Below are positions 16,614 to 24,661 of a DNA stretch of 30,586 bases, in pieces. The stretch lies in contig CAZTAO010000059.1 in the NCBI GenBank assembly GCA_964611645.1, forward strand, positions 1 through 30,586, in the 5' to 3' direction. The notes under the pieces were generated by a model. The model was given only the letters and a program-made list of their open reading frames with translations. It did no database searches and had not been told where the DNA came from. Source of the stretch: CAZTAO01 sp964611645. Its GTDB lineage: Bacteria; Armatimonadota; UBA5829. The number at the start of each line of letters is the position of its first letter. Positions within the stretch are counted from its first letter, which is position 1. Made by a program: the position numbers and the translations under genes.

Positions 16614-16720
16614 CCCTTTCTATTTGTCGCTTCCATAAGTAATATGGGACTATTCTGCATCGCCGTCTTCGTGCTGCCGTTCTTGCTTTGGTCTGTCTCA
16701 TTGGTCCGGGAAATACGCAT
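16610..16720 (-). CDS. 36-aa leader ORF coupled to the HEAT gene
   Basis: An ATG at 16720 is preceded by GAGGAGG with a six-base spacer (AATTGC), the strongest ribosome site in this part of the window. The frame encodes 36 polar residues (starting MRISRTNETDQSKNGSTKTA) and ends in a TGA that overlaps the ATG of the HEAT gene as ATGA. It has no hydrophobic segment or amino-acid run typical of attenuators. It may be a real small protein or a coupling leader that sets expression of the operon. I do not recognise a family. Confidence 0.5.
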   Translation of the reverse strand: MRISRTNETDQSKNGSTKTAMQNSPILLMEATNRKG

Positions 16721-17113
16721 GCAATTCCTCCTCGTGCGACTGGTTTCGGGCAAGCGCTAAGGCTCTCTGTTTGCCTCACTACATATATATACTTTCCAAG
16801 ACTGTTTTAATTGCAAATTCCAGTCATGTCTTCGAGTTTAGCTGCGAATTCACTCAGCAGATGCGAATTCAGAAGTAATTGAGGCAACCATTGCGGTCAT
16901 TCCGAACGCACACTTCAGAATAGGGGAAGTTGAGGGAAGCGGGGCTGGACACAGTAGCCTCGACGGCGTATCAAGACAATCGTACGCGTTGTGGAGGTCG
17001 GGATGTCACAGAGGGGATCGCGCAGTCACTGAGGCTGGGCGTTGGGCTTTTTAGCTGACAGAAGGTGGTGGATTCGCGGTACCACTGCCGCGCTTTAGCT
17101 CACGACAAACGCG
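16721..17113. other. Intergenic region upstream of the AAA+/vWA operon
   Basis: 393 bp with no supported gene. It is AT-rich around 16780-16870 and probably carries the promoter of the downstream operon. On the minus strand, GTATATATATGTAG (16779-16792) resembles a motif upstream of the sigma-factor operon, and TTGCAA lies 19 bases before its TATATA. No clear terminator for the NACHT gene was found. Confidence 0.5.
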
Positions 17114-20100
17114 TCATGCCGCAGGCAGGGCGCTCAGCTCTGAGACGTGCTTCACGGTGATAGTTCCAGAGGCATCAGCGGAGAACTTGAGACCTTTCTC
17201 GATGAATGTTGGTAACCACGATTGATCAGTTATGAACTGCCGGTGCTGCAGCACCTCAATGGGAGGACACAGATTCTCGATCGGAACGATATCGGCAATT
17301 CGTCGCAGGCATAATCCCAATCCGAGCATCACAAGCGCTTCCATGCGCATGTTCACGAAAGATATCGCTGTGCCCAAAGGACTGCCAACTTCTCCCCATT
17401 GCGAGTGTGGCAACGCGATTGCACTCAGCGGAAAACCTAGACTCTTCAAAAGAGAAACCACCCAATCAACCAACGATAACTCATACGGGTCATTCTCCAT
17501 TGCCCAGTCTTCCCGGTCCTCATCGAAGTCGTCGTCTTCGCCGTCGTGTGACCTCATCGCGCGCAGCTTATAGGACTCCAGAATTGGCTTGGTCATATGA
17601 CTGCGGAGAGTATCGAAAGTCTTGTCGGGGTCGTGCTGCTGAATCTGTTCTAAAAGACGAGCACGTTTAAGTCTGGGCAATGTGTCGGTGTTTGACAGTA
17701 GAAAGGCCAAAGCTTCTGACGCATCAAGATGAAGAGGCTCCAGCAGTTGAACGGCAAACGCATAGTGATCGTCGCCTTTGCAGTAGCGGAGCAAGGCCTC
17801 AGATGCTGCGGCTGCCGTGGCGGGACTGACGGCCTTCTCTCCAGCTTTGACAAGAATCTTTGCCGCGTGAGTTCGGACTTGCCTGTCAAGCATGGCGTAA
17901 AGCGTGGACCCATTGTCATCGGGGTTCGAACTGAATAGCAATATGCTACCCAGAGTGTTCATCATATCAGGGGTGTAGGCAGCCTCACCCAGACTCTCCA
18001 CCGCATCAACTAGATCATGAAGCTCATTTAGGTGATTAGTCACCGCATGCCACACAAGCAACTCAAGTAGCTTCACGATGGCTGGCGCGCCCGCGGCATC
18101 ACCAACAAAGGAAATAGCGAACACAGCCAATGGTCGTGTGTCCGTGTCGCGCAACGACTTCAATAGCACCGACAGGGCTTTGCCTAAGTCAGCGCGTATC
18201 GCCGCAAGCAGTAAGCAGGCCCCGATTCGCACATCACGATCCGGACTCCGCAGCGCGCGCTGTGCCCTGGTCGTGATTTGGGGGTCCCACGCCACGTCGC
18301 CAAGGGAGCGAATTGTCAAGCTAATGAGGTGTAACCGTTCTATTATCTCGCCGTAATGGGTCGTCCCTGGACCGGACATATAACGGGGAAGCAAACCCTT
18401 CAGAATAGACTCAAAGTCGAGTTCCTCGGAATCGAGTTCCTCGGAATCATCTAGCCGTGCGAAGAAACCATCTGAGAGAACGTACATCGTCATAGAGGAA
18501 ACCGCTGCCTCGGTCGCGCCGGGGCCAAGAAGAGCGATGCGCCACAATATCCAACCGTTCGGCCAACAACAGCGAAGGAATATGGGTGCTATCTCAGCTA
18601 GTTTGGACACCAGTTCAGGTGATGCTGCTGCGGGGCCGATTGAAGTTACCGCCTCGACCGCGTGGGCATGATCAACAGACCAATTGTCAGATGTAACCGA
18701 AGACCAATTGACAGACGTAACCGAGCGGGTAAGCTCACGGATTATGCCATGCGTGGCAGCGTGTTCCCCCAGTTTGATCACGGCCTCCCTAGCTTCCGAG
18801 CGAACATGCCTGTTTTCGTCTCCCAGAAGAGTCTCTATCGCACCCAGAACCGCCGGATTGGCAGCAGGCTTTCCCAGAATCTTTACCAAGTATGCTGCGT
18901 ATGCTCTCTTTTTTGCATCCTGGTCGCGCATTATCGAGCACAGCAATTCCGTAAGTTCAGAGCTAATTGCCGCGTCACTGTGGTGTTCAACAAACGCCGC
19001 TGAGCACGTCGGGAGTATTTCTAGCTTCTCAATGAGCTTCTCAACTAGCTTCAGCGCCACGGACTGACGGAAGTCCTCGGGTAGCAGGGGAGCAGCCTTA
19101 TAGTCTCCGTGGCCTATTAGCATCCCCATTGCGGCTCGTTCCCGGTCATTCTCGCCTGACATTAGCATTTCTACAAGCACGTCTCTCCATTGAACGCGCC
19201 ACGACTCAACTGAGCTTCTGCCCAGCAACTTGAATAGTCCTGACTTATGCAGCGGGACGAGTATTTCCGGAGTAATGGAATCCGGTAGGATTCTCTCAAA
19301 GAGAAACTTGAGATCGTCTGCACGGAAGTCAGAAACTTCCCGAAGCAGGCCTGGCAGACGACGCACAAGAAATGATCTTACGCCAGGATAGTCTGTAAAA
19401 GCAAAGAAGATGCCTAAAGCAAGCTGTCCCCCTTCTCCCCGCAACAAGTAGTCAATCCTGTCCGCGACATCTGACGTAATATTGTCACGACAAATCCGCA
19501 GGACGATTTCCAGACAACCGAGTCCTTTGCCAAACATGTCGGGTTCGACGTGCTGAAATCTCTCCAGCACGGCTGCTGCAATTTCGGGTGTCAGGGCCTT
19601 TTCACCCAGGGAGCAAATTGCATCAGTGGCGGCCTCTGCGACGTAATGGGTGGTGTCAGTCAGCGCACAGGCAAGTTTCCGAACTACCTCGGTGTTTGCT
19701 GCGGCCTCGCCAACGGCTTCAATCCCGCTTATCGCGCAATACCTGGTATAAGGGTCAGGATCCTGGAGCAACTTGGGAAAGAACTCGGAGACAGAATCCC
19801 ACGCCAAGACACGGCCAAATTCTTCCTTGCACCCATAGACCTGTAGATCGTCGCTCAGACCAATAAGTACACGCAGCTCGTCCTCCGTGGAGACAGCGAG
19901 CTTCGCGCTCGCAAGGGCACGGACGACATTGAAATCCTTGTCTTCGCCTCTCTCTTTGTCGCGCGCTCGCAACTCATTGAACAGCGCCTCTCGCAGCCCT
20001 GGAACGACCACTGATGGCCCCGCAGCTACGACAGTCTTGATTGCAAGCCCGTGGTCCGCGGGGTCTGCGGAAGACAGGAGTTGTAAGCAGTGCTTTCCAA

Positions 20101-22636
20101 GAGGAAGTCCTGAGGAAGCGATCTTGCCCATGGCGGTAGCTAAGGCGGACATGGCCTGTCCCGCGCGCGGCCCGCGTCCGCTGCCGCTTAGGATTGCTTC
20201 TGACCAGAATGCCCAAAGATCATTGGTGATGCGATCGACTACCTGCGATAGAGCCTTACCTGAGCCATTCGCGAGTTCCGGCAGGCACATCACAGCTAAA
20301 GCCAAGCGGTGCCGGAAGATGTCGTCTTTGCTGTAATTGTCGGTGCTCAGAATATCCAGTAGCCTAATCAGGTCAGCGTCTACGCCGGGGCGATTATGCC
20401 TGATCTCGGCTAACTCCCCGGCGAAGAAAATGATGAGCGACTCATAGGTAGGATCGCACGATTTCCTGTCTACGACGTCGGCTACGATGCGTTGTTCTCG
20501 ACCTCCTACCCCAAACACCACATTCGAATGCCAGGCCGATCCGTCTTCAAACTGGCTGGCCAGGAATTTTGCCGCGAGAAATTCCTGTATTATGGCATGC
20601 GGAAACTGAATGTCATTGCCCTCGTGCTTAAGCAAGCCGCAGGCAATGAACGCCTTGATTATATCCTTGACTTCCTGCGAGTTCTCCGGTTTTCCAATCG
20701 CATCTCCGATGATCTTGCGGGCAGTATTCCGTCCAAATCGATAGCGCTGGGCGGTGTCCTCCCTTGTGAATGTCCGCCAAGCCAGTTGTTCGAGGACCGG
20801 TCCGTGTTCAAGCCCCTCGCTCCCGGTTTTGTCGGTAAGCAAGAGTTCCTCTATGGCCCGCAGTAAAGCGGTTCGAGTAGTGTCTGCCGGCAAGTCACCT
20901 CTCAGCGCCAGTTGCGATACCCATGCCAGCATCAAGGGGACACTACAGATTTCACTCAGCGTGGCATCAGTCTCCATCCTTGTCTTCAGGCGAGAGAGAG
21001 CATCTTCTCCGGTCTGCTGGTCGGCCCCGGCCTCTTGGGAGTATCTGTTGAAGTAGGCTTCCATCTGCTTAGAGTCAAAACCATTCAGGCTGTACTTCTT
21101 CAACGGTGGGTTCCCTATCTTGGAGGTCGAAAACTCCGAGCTGCGACAGGTGACAAAGCGGTGGCATTTCCACTCCTCCGTATTCTGAAACCACCCGCTT
21201 AACTCCGGTGACTCGACGACCTCATCGAGGCCATCCAGGAGAAGCACAGCCGAATTGGTTTTGAGCGCTTCGCCGAGAAACAAGTGCAACTCAGCGTTCT
21301 CCCCACCCCCAAGTGTTCGATTTATGTAAGGCCTCAGAGCTTCATATGGGTCGTCATAGGGGCGGTCAAGGCTTTTGGCCAACTCCGCCAATGGGACAAA
21401 CACGGGGATAGGGATGCGGTCCTCCGGACAAGCCTGTTTCGTCCAGACAAGAGCAGCGTGCCTTAGAGCAGTCGACTTGCCCGACCCAGCATTACCTAAC
21501 AAGAGAGCGGTTTGTGGCTGTTGTGCGTGGATTATGCGGACAAGGAGGTGATCCCACGACTCCGATACATTCTCCGGCTTCTCAGTCTCGGCGCCTGACC
21601 TGCTCTTCCCTGGGTAATTGACATTCATATCAACATAGACATTCTCCAGCGACATTTTCGTGCTGCCAACAGCCATGTTCGAACAACGCCGCTTCACAGT
21701 ATCGAGGTATTTCTCAATCTCCGACGCGAGGCCCGTGGAAACCTTGACCGCGTCCGCTAAGCTGTTTACGCCTTTGACTTTGTTTGTGAGTGCCCCGGCG
21801 TCGTCTTCCGCCACCACGAATGCGCTAACCCACTTCAGCGAGACTATCTCATCGTGTTTATCGGTCACATGCCCCACAGTTCGGCACTTGCCTCCTGGAT
21901 CGAGACAGAATGAGGCGACCGTTTCGTTGTAGATTCGTTCGTTCATTTCACGCGGGGACCAAAGCCTGTGAAGCCCAATCGCGAGCGCCCCCGTCGCCGA
22001 ATTTCCTTCTAGAGCGTATCTCGATATGCGTCGTCCGAACTCCTTCTCGCGGGGTTCTATGAAGATTCGAGCGTTGGGCAGCTTGGAGCTATTGGGGTCT
22101 CCCAGAAGCTGTCTGACCGTGCCCGCAGCAATATCAAAACTCCCACCGAAATCGTCATCGCCTATGGCATATACCAGCACCTGAGATGGATCAAGGAAAG
22201 CGCGACCGCCTGCTGAATTGGATGTCGCCAATCCGAAGCGCGCGAACAGCACGTCGCGTTTTTCCTTGTCAACGAGGGGAAACCAGGGGCTGTATACTTT
22301 GCCCTGAGGCACACTGTAGTTGTTCAGGCAGGTCAGAAATGCCTGCGTGTCCCCAATACGTCCTGGAGGAGTCTTGCCTTCCTCGTTCGTAAGATAGGCG
22401 GCCCAGGAGTTTCGCCAATCAAGTACGTCTTGGCTCAACTCGCCCCCATCGAGCAAATGGCCTTGCTGCACTGACCAGTAGAGAAACGCTCTGAAGCCTT
22501 CCGGATTTCTGTGGTACCTAGCGAAGAGCTCCGGGAAAGCACCCAGAACGTGCTGCCGGTACCACTCGTAATCAAAGTCGTCCGCGTTCTCGCAGTTGTG
22601 CCCCAGTTGTTCATAGACCCAGTCGGCGTTTGTCAT
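17114..22636 (-). CDS. Lon-type protease - NACHT ATPase - HEAT-repeat protein
   Basis: 1840 residues; the ATG has AGGAG six bases upstream. Residues 1-130 are unrecognised. Residues about 150-300 look like a Lon (S16) proteolytic domain: 'YALEGNSATGALAIGL' carries the candidate serine S213, and 'ASFCLDPGGKCRTVGHVTDKHDEI' the candidate lysine K260, 47 residues apart (43 in E. coli Lon). A NACHT domain follows, with Walker A GNAGSGKST (381-389), Walker B VLLLDGLDEV (464-473), 'FVTCRSSEF', and the helical 'PLMLAW' and 'FPHAIIQEFLAAKFLA' motifs. From about 720 onward it is HEAT-like repeats. There is no membrane segment. This is the layout of a receptor (HEAT) - switch (NACHT) - effector (protease). 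It lies 9 bp after the anti-sigma gene, so it is cotranscribed. Confidence 0.85.
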   Translation of the reverse strand: MTNADWVYEQLGHNCENADDFDYEWYRQHVLGAFPELFARYHRNPEGFRAFLYWSVQQGHLLDGGELSQDVLDWRNSWAAYLTNEEGKTPPGRIGDTQAFLTCLNNYSVPQGKVYSPWFPLVDKEKRDVLFARFGLATSNSAGGRAFLDPSQVLVYAIGDDDFGGSFDIAAGTVRQLLGDPNSSKLPNARIFIEPREKEFGRRISRYALEGNSATGALAIGLHRLWSPREMNERIYNETVASFCLDPGGKCRTVGHVTDKHDEIVSLKWVSAFVVAEDDAGALTNKVKGVNSLADAVKVSTGLASEIEKYLDTVKRRCSNMAVGSTKMSLENVYVDMNVNYPGKSRSGAETEKPENVSESWDHLLVRIIHAQQPQTALLLGNAGSGKSTALRHAALVWTKQACPEDRIPIPVFVPLAELAKSLDRPYDDPYEALRPYINRTLGGGENAELHLFLGEALKTNSAVLLLDGLDEVVESPELSGWFQNTEEWKCHRFVTCRSSEFSTSKIGNPPLKKYSLNGFDSKQMEAYFNRYSQEAGADQQTGEDALSRLKTRMETDATLSEICSVPLMLAWVSQLALRGDLPADTTRTALLRAIEELLLTDKTGSEGLEHGPVLEQLAWRTFTREDTAQRYRFGRNTARKIIGDAIGKPENSQEVKDIIKAFIACGLLKHEGNDIQFPHAIIQEFLAAKFLASQFEDGSAWHSNVVFGVGGREQRIVADVVDRKSCDPTYESLIIFFAGELAEIRHNRPGVDADLIRLLDILSTDNYSKDDIFRHRLALAVMCLPELANGSGKALSQVVDRITNDLWAFWSEAILSGSGRGPRAGQAMSALATAMGKIASSGLPLGKHCLQLLSSADPADHGLAIKTVVAAGPSVVVPGLREALFNELRARDKERGEDKDFNVVRALASAKLAVSTEDELRVLIGLSDDLQVYGCKEEFGRVLAWDSVSEFFPKLLQDPDPYTRYCAISGIEAVGEAAANTEVVRKLACALTDTTHYVAEAATDAICSLGEKALTPEIAAAVLERFQHVEPDMFGKGLGCLEIVLRICRDNITSDVADRIDYLLRGEGGQLALGIFFAFTDYPGVRSFLVRRLPGLLREVSDFRADDLKFLFERILPDSITPEILVPLHKSGLFKLLGRSSVESWRVQWRDVLVEMLMSGENDRERAAMGMLIGHGDYKAAPLLPEDFRQSVALKLVEKLIEKLEILPTCSAAFVEHHSDAAISSELTELLCSIMRDQDAKKRAYAAYLVKILGKPAANPAVLGAIETLLGDENRHVRSEAREAVIKLGEHAATHGIIRELTRSVTSVNWSSVTSDNWSVDHAHAVEAVTSIGPAAASPELVSKLAEIAPIFLRCCWPNGWILWRIALLGPGATEAAVSSMTMYVLSDGFFARLDDSEELDSEELDFESILKGLLPRYMSGPGTTHYGEIIERLHLISLTIRSLGDVAWDPQITTRAQRALRSPDRDVRIGACLLLAAIRADLGKALSVLLKSLRDTDTRPLAVFAISFVGDAAGAPAIVKLLELLVWHAVTNHLNELHDLVDAVESLGEAAYTPDMMNTLGSILLFSSNPDDNGSTLYAMLDRQVRTHAAKILVKAGEKAVSPATAAAASEALLRYCKGDDHYAFAVQLLEPLHLDASEALAFLLSNTDTLPRLKRARLLEQIQQHDPDKTFDTLRSHMTKPILESYKLRAMRSHDGEDDDFDEDREDWAMENDPYELSLVDWVVSLLKSLGFPLSAIALPHSQWGEVGSPLGTAISFVNMRMEALVMLGLGLCLRRIADIVPIENLCPPIEVLQHRQFITDQSWLPTFIEKGLKFSADASGTITVKHVSELSALPAA

Positions 22637-22645
22637 CTCAGACTC

Positions 22646-23266
22646 CTAGTTTTTGGGGACGACGGTACCAGCCACCGCGTAAATGTCAGATGGTCTGACC
22701 TTGTCAATGCGGGTCCTGCCTAAGTAGGTATCCTCGCTAGACTTCAGCAACTCGATTTGACCTTCTGCAAGGATGTCGCAGTCCTCACTCTCAACCACAT
22801 AGAAAGCAAGAGCATTGGCAGCGTCCTTACCTCGAGCATAGAGGGTGAGCCACGTCTCCCCCCCGTCTTCCCGGGTGATCTTCACATTGGTGTTCTTGTC
22901 AATCTTCTGCTCTATGAGCACGCGTACCTGCTCGTCAGCCGCAGCGGCAAGAGCGTACCGAGCCTGGGGGATCGGCAATCGGAAGATGCTGCCGATGCGC
23001 TCGCACGCGGCCCCAAGCCTGAGGCACAGAGACGTGACTGCAAGGTAGAGGGCGTGTGATTCGACCAGGCGATCTCTGCATCTGCCACACTCGGAGAGAT
23101 GGTCCAGCGCAGGCGAGCATGCGACTTCGTCAGACATTGTCTCTTCCAGTAGCATGTGTGCCCAGATACTCTTGTCGCTGAGGCATTTGCTTTCCGGGCG
23201 GTCGTTGCTGGAGTCTCTCGCGGACAAGAACAGAGCATCCAGTTCATTGGAGATATCGCGTTTCAT
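22646..23266 (-). CDS. Zinc-binding anti-sigma-like protein (soluble)
   Basis: 206 residues. 'LDHLSECGRCRDRL' gives H56, C60 and C63, the HxxxCxxC core of zinc-containing anti-sigma (ZAS) domains; C28 or C50 may complete the site. Residues 105-206 are strand-rich ('NVKITREDGGETWLTLYARG...ALAFYVVES') and form a separate unknown domain. No transmembrane helix is present, unlike many ZAS proteins, so any release of sigma must occur in the cytosol. The ATG overlaps the sigma stop (ATGA) and has GGAGGAG seven bases upstream, so the two are made in fixed ratio. It is a plausible substrate of the downstream Lon-NACHT protease. Confidence 0.72.
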   Translation of the reverse strand: MKRDISNELDALFLSARDSSNDRPESKCLSDKSIWAHMLLEETMSDEVACSPALDHLSECGRCRDRLVESHALYLAVTSLCLRLGAACERIGSIFRLPIPQARYALAAAADEQVRVLIEQKIDKNTNVKITREDGGETWLTLYARGKDAANALAFYVVESEDCDILAEGQIELLKSSEDTYLGRTRIDKVRPSDIYAVAGTVVPKN

Positions 23267-24084
23267 AGTTCGGCTCCTCCTGAGTAGGGACAGCGGAATG
23301 CGTCGCGTTCGTCCCAGCCACGGATCCTCATTTCCTCAAGGTACCTTTCGCTGAATCCTTCTAGACGATCTTCGACCAGTCTCTCAAGTTCGGTTCGCGT
23401 ACAGGTCTTGAGGTCCGGCGAACTATTGCGCAACACTGTTACCGGTTTGCCAAGTTGCTTTACCTGGAAGACGATAGAACTATCTATGCGGTCCTTACAG
23501 GCCTTTACGCGCGCAACAAGGGATGACTTATGCCACAGCTTCTTGAGCATATAGGCGCAGGGATCAGGCATGTTATCTTGGATTGCCTCTGCAACCGCGT
23601 CTTCTATAGGAACCATCCCCGGAGGATACAGCCTTATGAAGCCATAGATGTAGTCTTCGGGCAACCCAGTTGCAGCCGCGAGCTGCTCCAGGGTGGGCTC
23701 CGTCACGTTCTGAACTGCGAGCTTCTTCCTGGCATTGTTGATCTTGTCCTCAATCTTCCGCGTGGAGTCGGTCAGGCCGCGCGATTGGTAGTATTCGGCG
23801 AGGTATTCACCAGTTATGTATGTGGCAGCATAGCCGACGAAACTCCCAGGTCTCGTCAACTTCGCCAAGTTGCACTTCATAACAGCTTGGTAGACTGCAC
23901 GCTTGCCGCAGGTGTCCGGTAGATCCCTCGAGTTCATTCCTGCACAGCCGGAGTACTTGCTGGCTAGCTTCTTGATTCTGGGCAGACTCAAAACCAACTG
24001 GGTTACACGCTCCAAGGCTTTTTCGTCGCCATCTTTGGCGGCAACAAGCCACTCGAGAGGAACAGACTTCGCTTCAGAAGGCAT
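23263..24084 (-). CDS. Sigma-70-family-like protein lacking a visible region 4
   Basis: 273 residues from the ATG at 24084 (AAGGGG seven bases upstream); an earlier in-frame ATG at 24111 lacks a site. Residues 8-105 match sigma region 2 in layout: 'LVAAKDGDEKALERV', a DLP turn, then 'RPGSFVGYAATYITGEYLAEYYQSRGL' as the promoter -10 binding helix equivalent. Residues 108-150 resemble region 3 ('KIEDKINNARKKL...EPTLEQLAAATGLPEDYI'). The last 110 residues do not show the region 4 helix-turn-helix. It is first in an operon with an anti-sigma-like gene, which supports the call. It may be a divergent group 3 or ECF-type factor. Confidence is moderate because similarity is by pattern. Confidence 0.68.
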   Translation of the reverse strand: MPSEAKSVPLEWLVAAKDGDEKALERVTQLVLSLPRIKKLASKYSGCAGMNSRDLPDTCGKRAVYQAVMKCNLAKLTRPGSFVGYAATYITGEYLAEYYQSRGLTDSTRKIEDKINNARKKLAVQNVTEPTLEQLAAATGLPEDYIYGFIRLYPPGMVPIEDAVAEAIQDNMPDPCAYMLKKLWHKSSLVARVKACKDRIDSSIVFQVKQLGKPVTVLRNSSPDLKTCTRTELERLVEDRLEGFSERYLEEMRIRGWDERDAFRCPYSGGAEL

Positions 24085-24138
24085 GGCGGTACCCCTTTGT
24101 GATCTATCCAACGCAACTAAGCATGCTTCATTCTACGC

Positions 24139-24158
24139 TGTCATCTCTCGAAATGACA
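24139..24158. repeat. Inverted repeat TGTCAT/ATGACA in the sigma-gene leader
   Basis: Six-base arms separated by eight bases, about 55-75 bp before the sigma-like start codon. It could form a leader hairpin or be an operator. Confidence 0.4.
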
Positions 24159-24184
24159 AGCAGACTGGACGCTCGGGAATGTTC

Positions 24185-24202
24185 CTCCATGTATATACAT
24201 GG
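24185..24202. promoter_or_regulatory. Perfect 16-bp palindrome upstream of the sigma operon
   Basis: CCATGTATATACATGG (24187-24202) is its own reverse complement and lies about 103 bp before the sigma-like start. On the minus strand, TTGCAC and TATGTC with a 16-bp spacer lie just upstream, so the palindrome would sit near the transcription start, as expected for an operator. The GTATATACATGGAG part (24185-24198) recurs in similar form upstream of the AAA+/vWA operon. Confidence 0.45.
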
Positions 24203-24271
24203 GACATAATTGTTGTGAATCGGCGTGCAACAATGACCCACATGCGGGGGTAATCGGCGTCGAAGACTGAC

Positions 24272-24511
24272 CTACATCGCCGAGCGTGGCGGAGCGTGGG
24301 AGGGTGGGTTACAGCACTTGCGGACGTTTGACACCCTACTCTTCACATACGCATTCAACCCCACGAAAGCCGGCTTGCCGTTGATCTCGATGGCAGTCTG
24401 GACGTTCCCGCCCGTGCTGGCGACGATCAGTGTTTTGCCGGACGACGATGGTTTCGGCTTCTCCATCGGTATGCGAATTACCAGTTCGTTGTTTTCGATC
24501 TTTGCTTCCAA
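24272..24511 (-). CDS. Small conserved protein of unknown function, extended C-terminus
   Basis: 79 residues from a TTG at 24509-24511, with CGGAGGA six to seven bases upstream. The first 56 residues follow a familiar small-protein pattern: 'IENNELVIRIPMEKPKPS', 'SGKTLIVASTGGN', and 'INGKPAFVGLNAYVK'. Proteins of this pattern occur widely in bacterial accessory regions with no known role. The SGKT is not a Walker motif, as the rest of an NTPase is absent. They normally end just after 'NAY(I/V)K'. Here about 23 extra residues (rich in Ser, Cys and Pro) follow, probably from loss of the usual stop. Confidence 0.65.
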   Translation of the reverse strand: MEAKIENNELVIRIPMEKPKPSSSGKTLIVASTGGNVQTAIEINGKPAFVGLNAYVKSRVSNVRKCCNPPSHAPPRSAM

Positions 24512-24661
24512 GGGAAATCCTCCGAGCTATATGTCTGATACTGGCGACCGCTGCAGTCACGCCCTACGTCTCGTCGATACGCACCATTCCACGGCACTTC
24601 GGATAGTTCGGACAACCTTAGAACGGCTCTCGACCTTGGGTTCCGGCTCGCAGATGGGGCA

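Noticed and set aside
17047..17100. Possible terminator downstream of the NACHT gene
   Set aside because: Only a five-base stem (CGCGG/CCGCG) was found and no T-run follows it on the minus strand.
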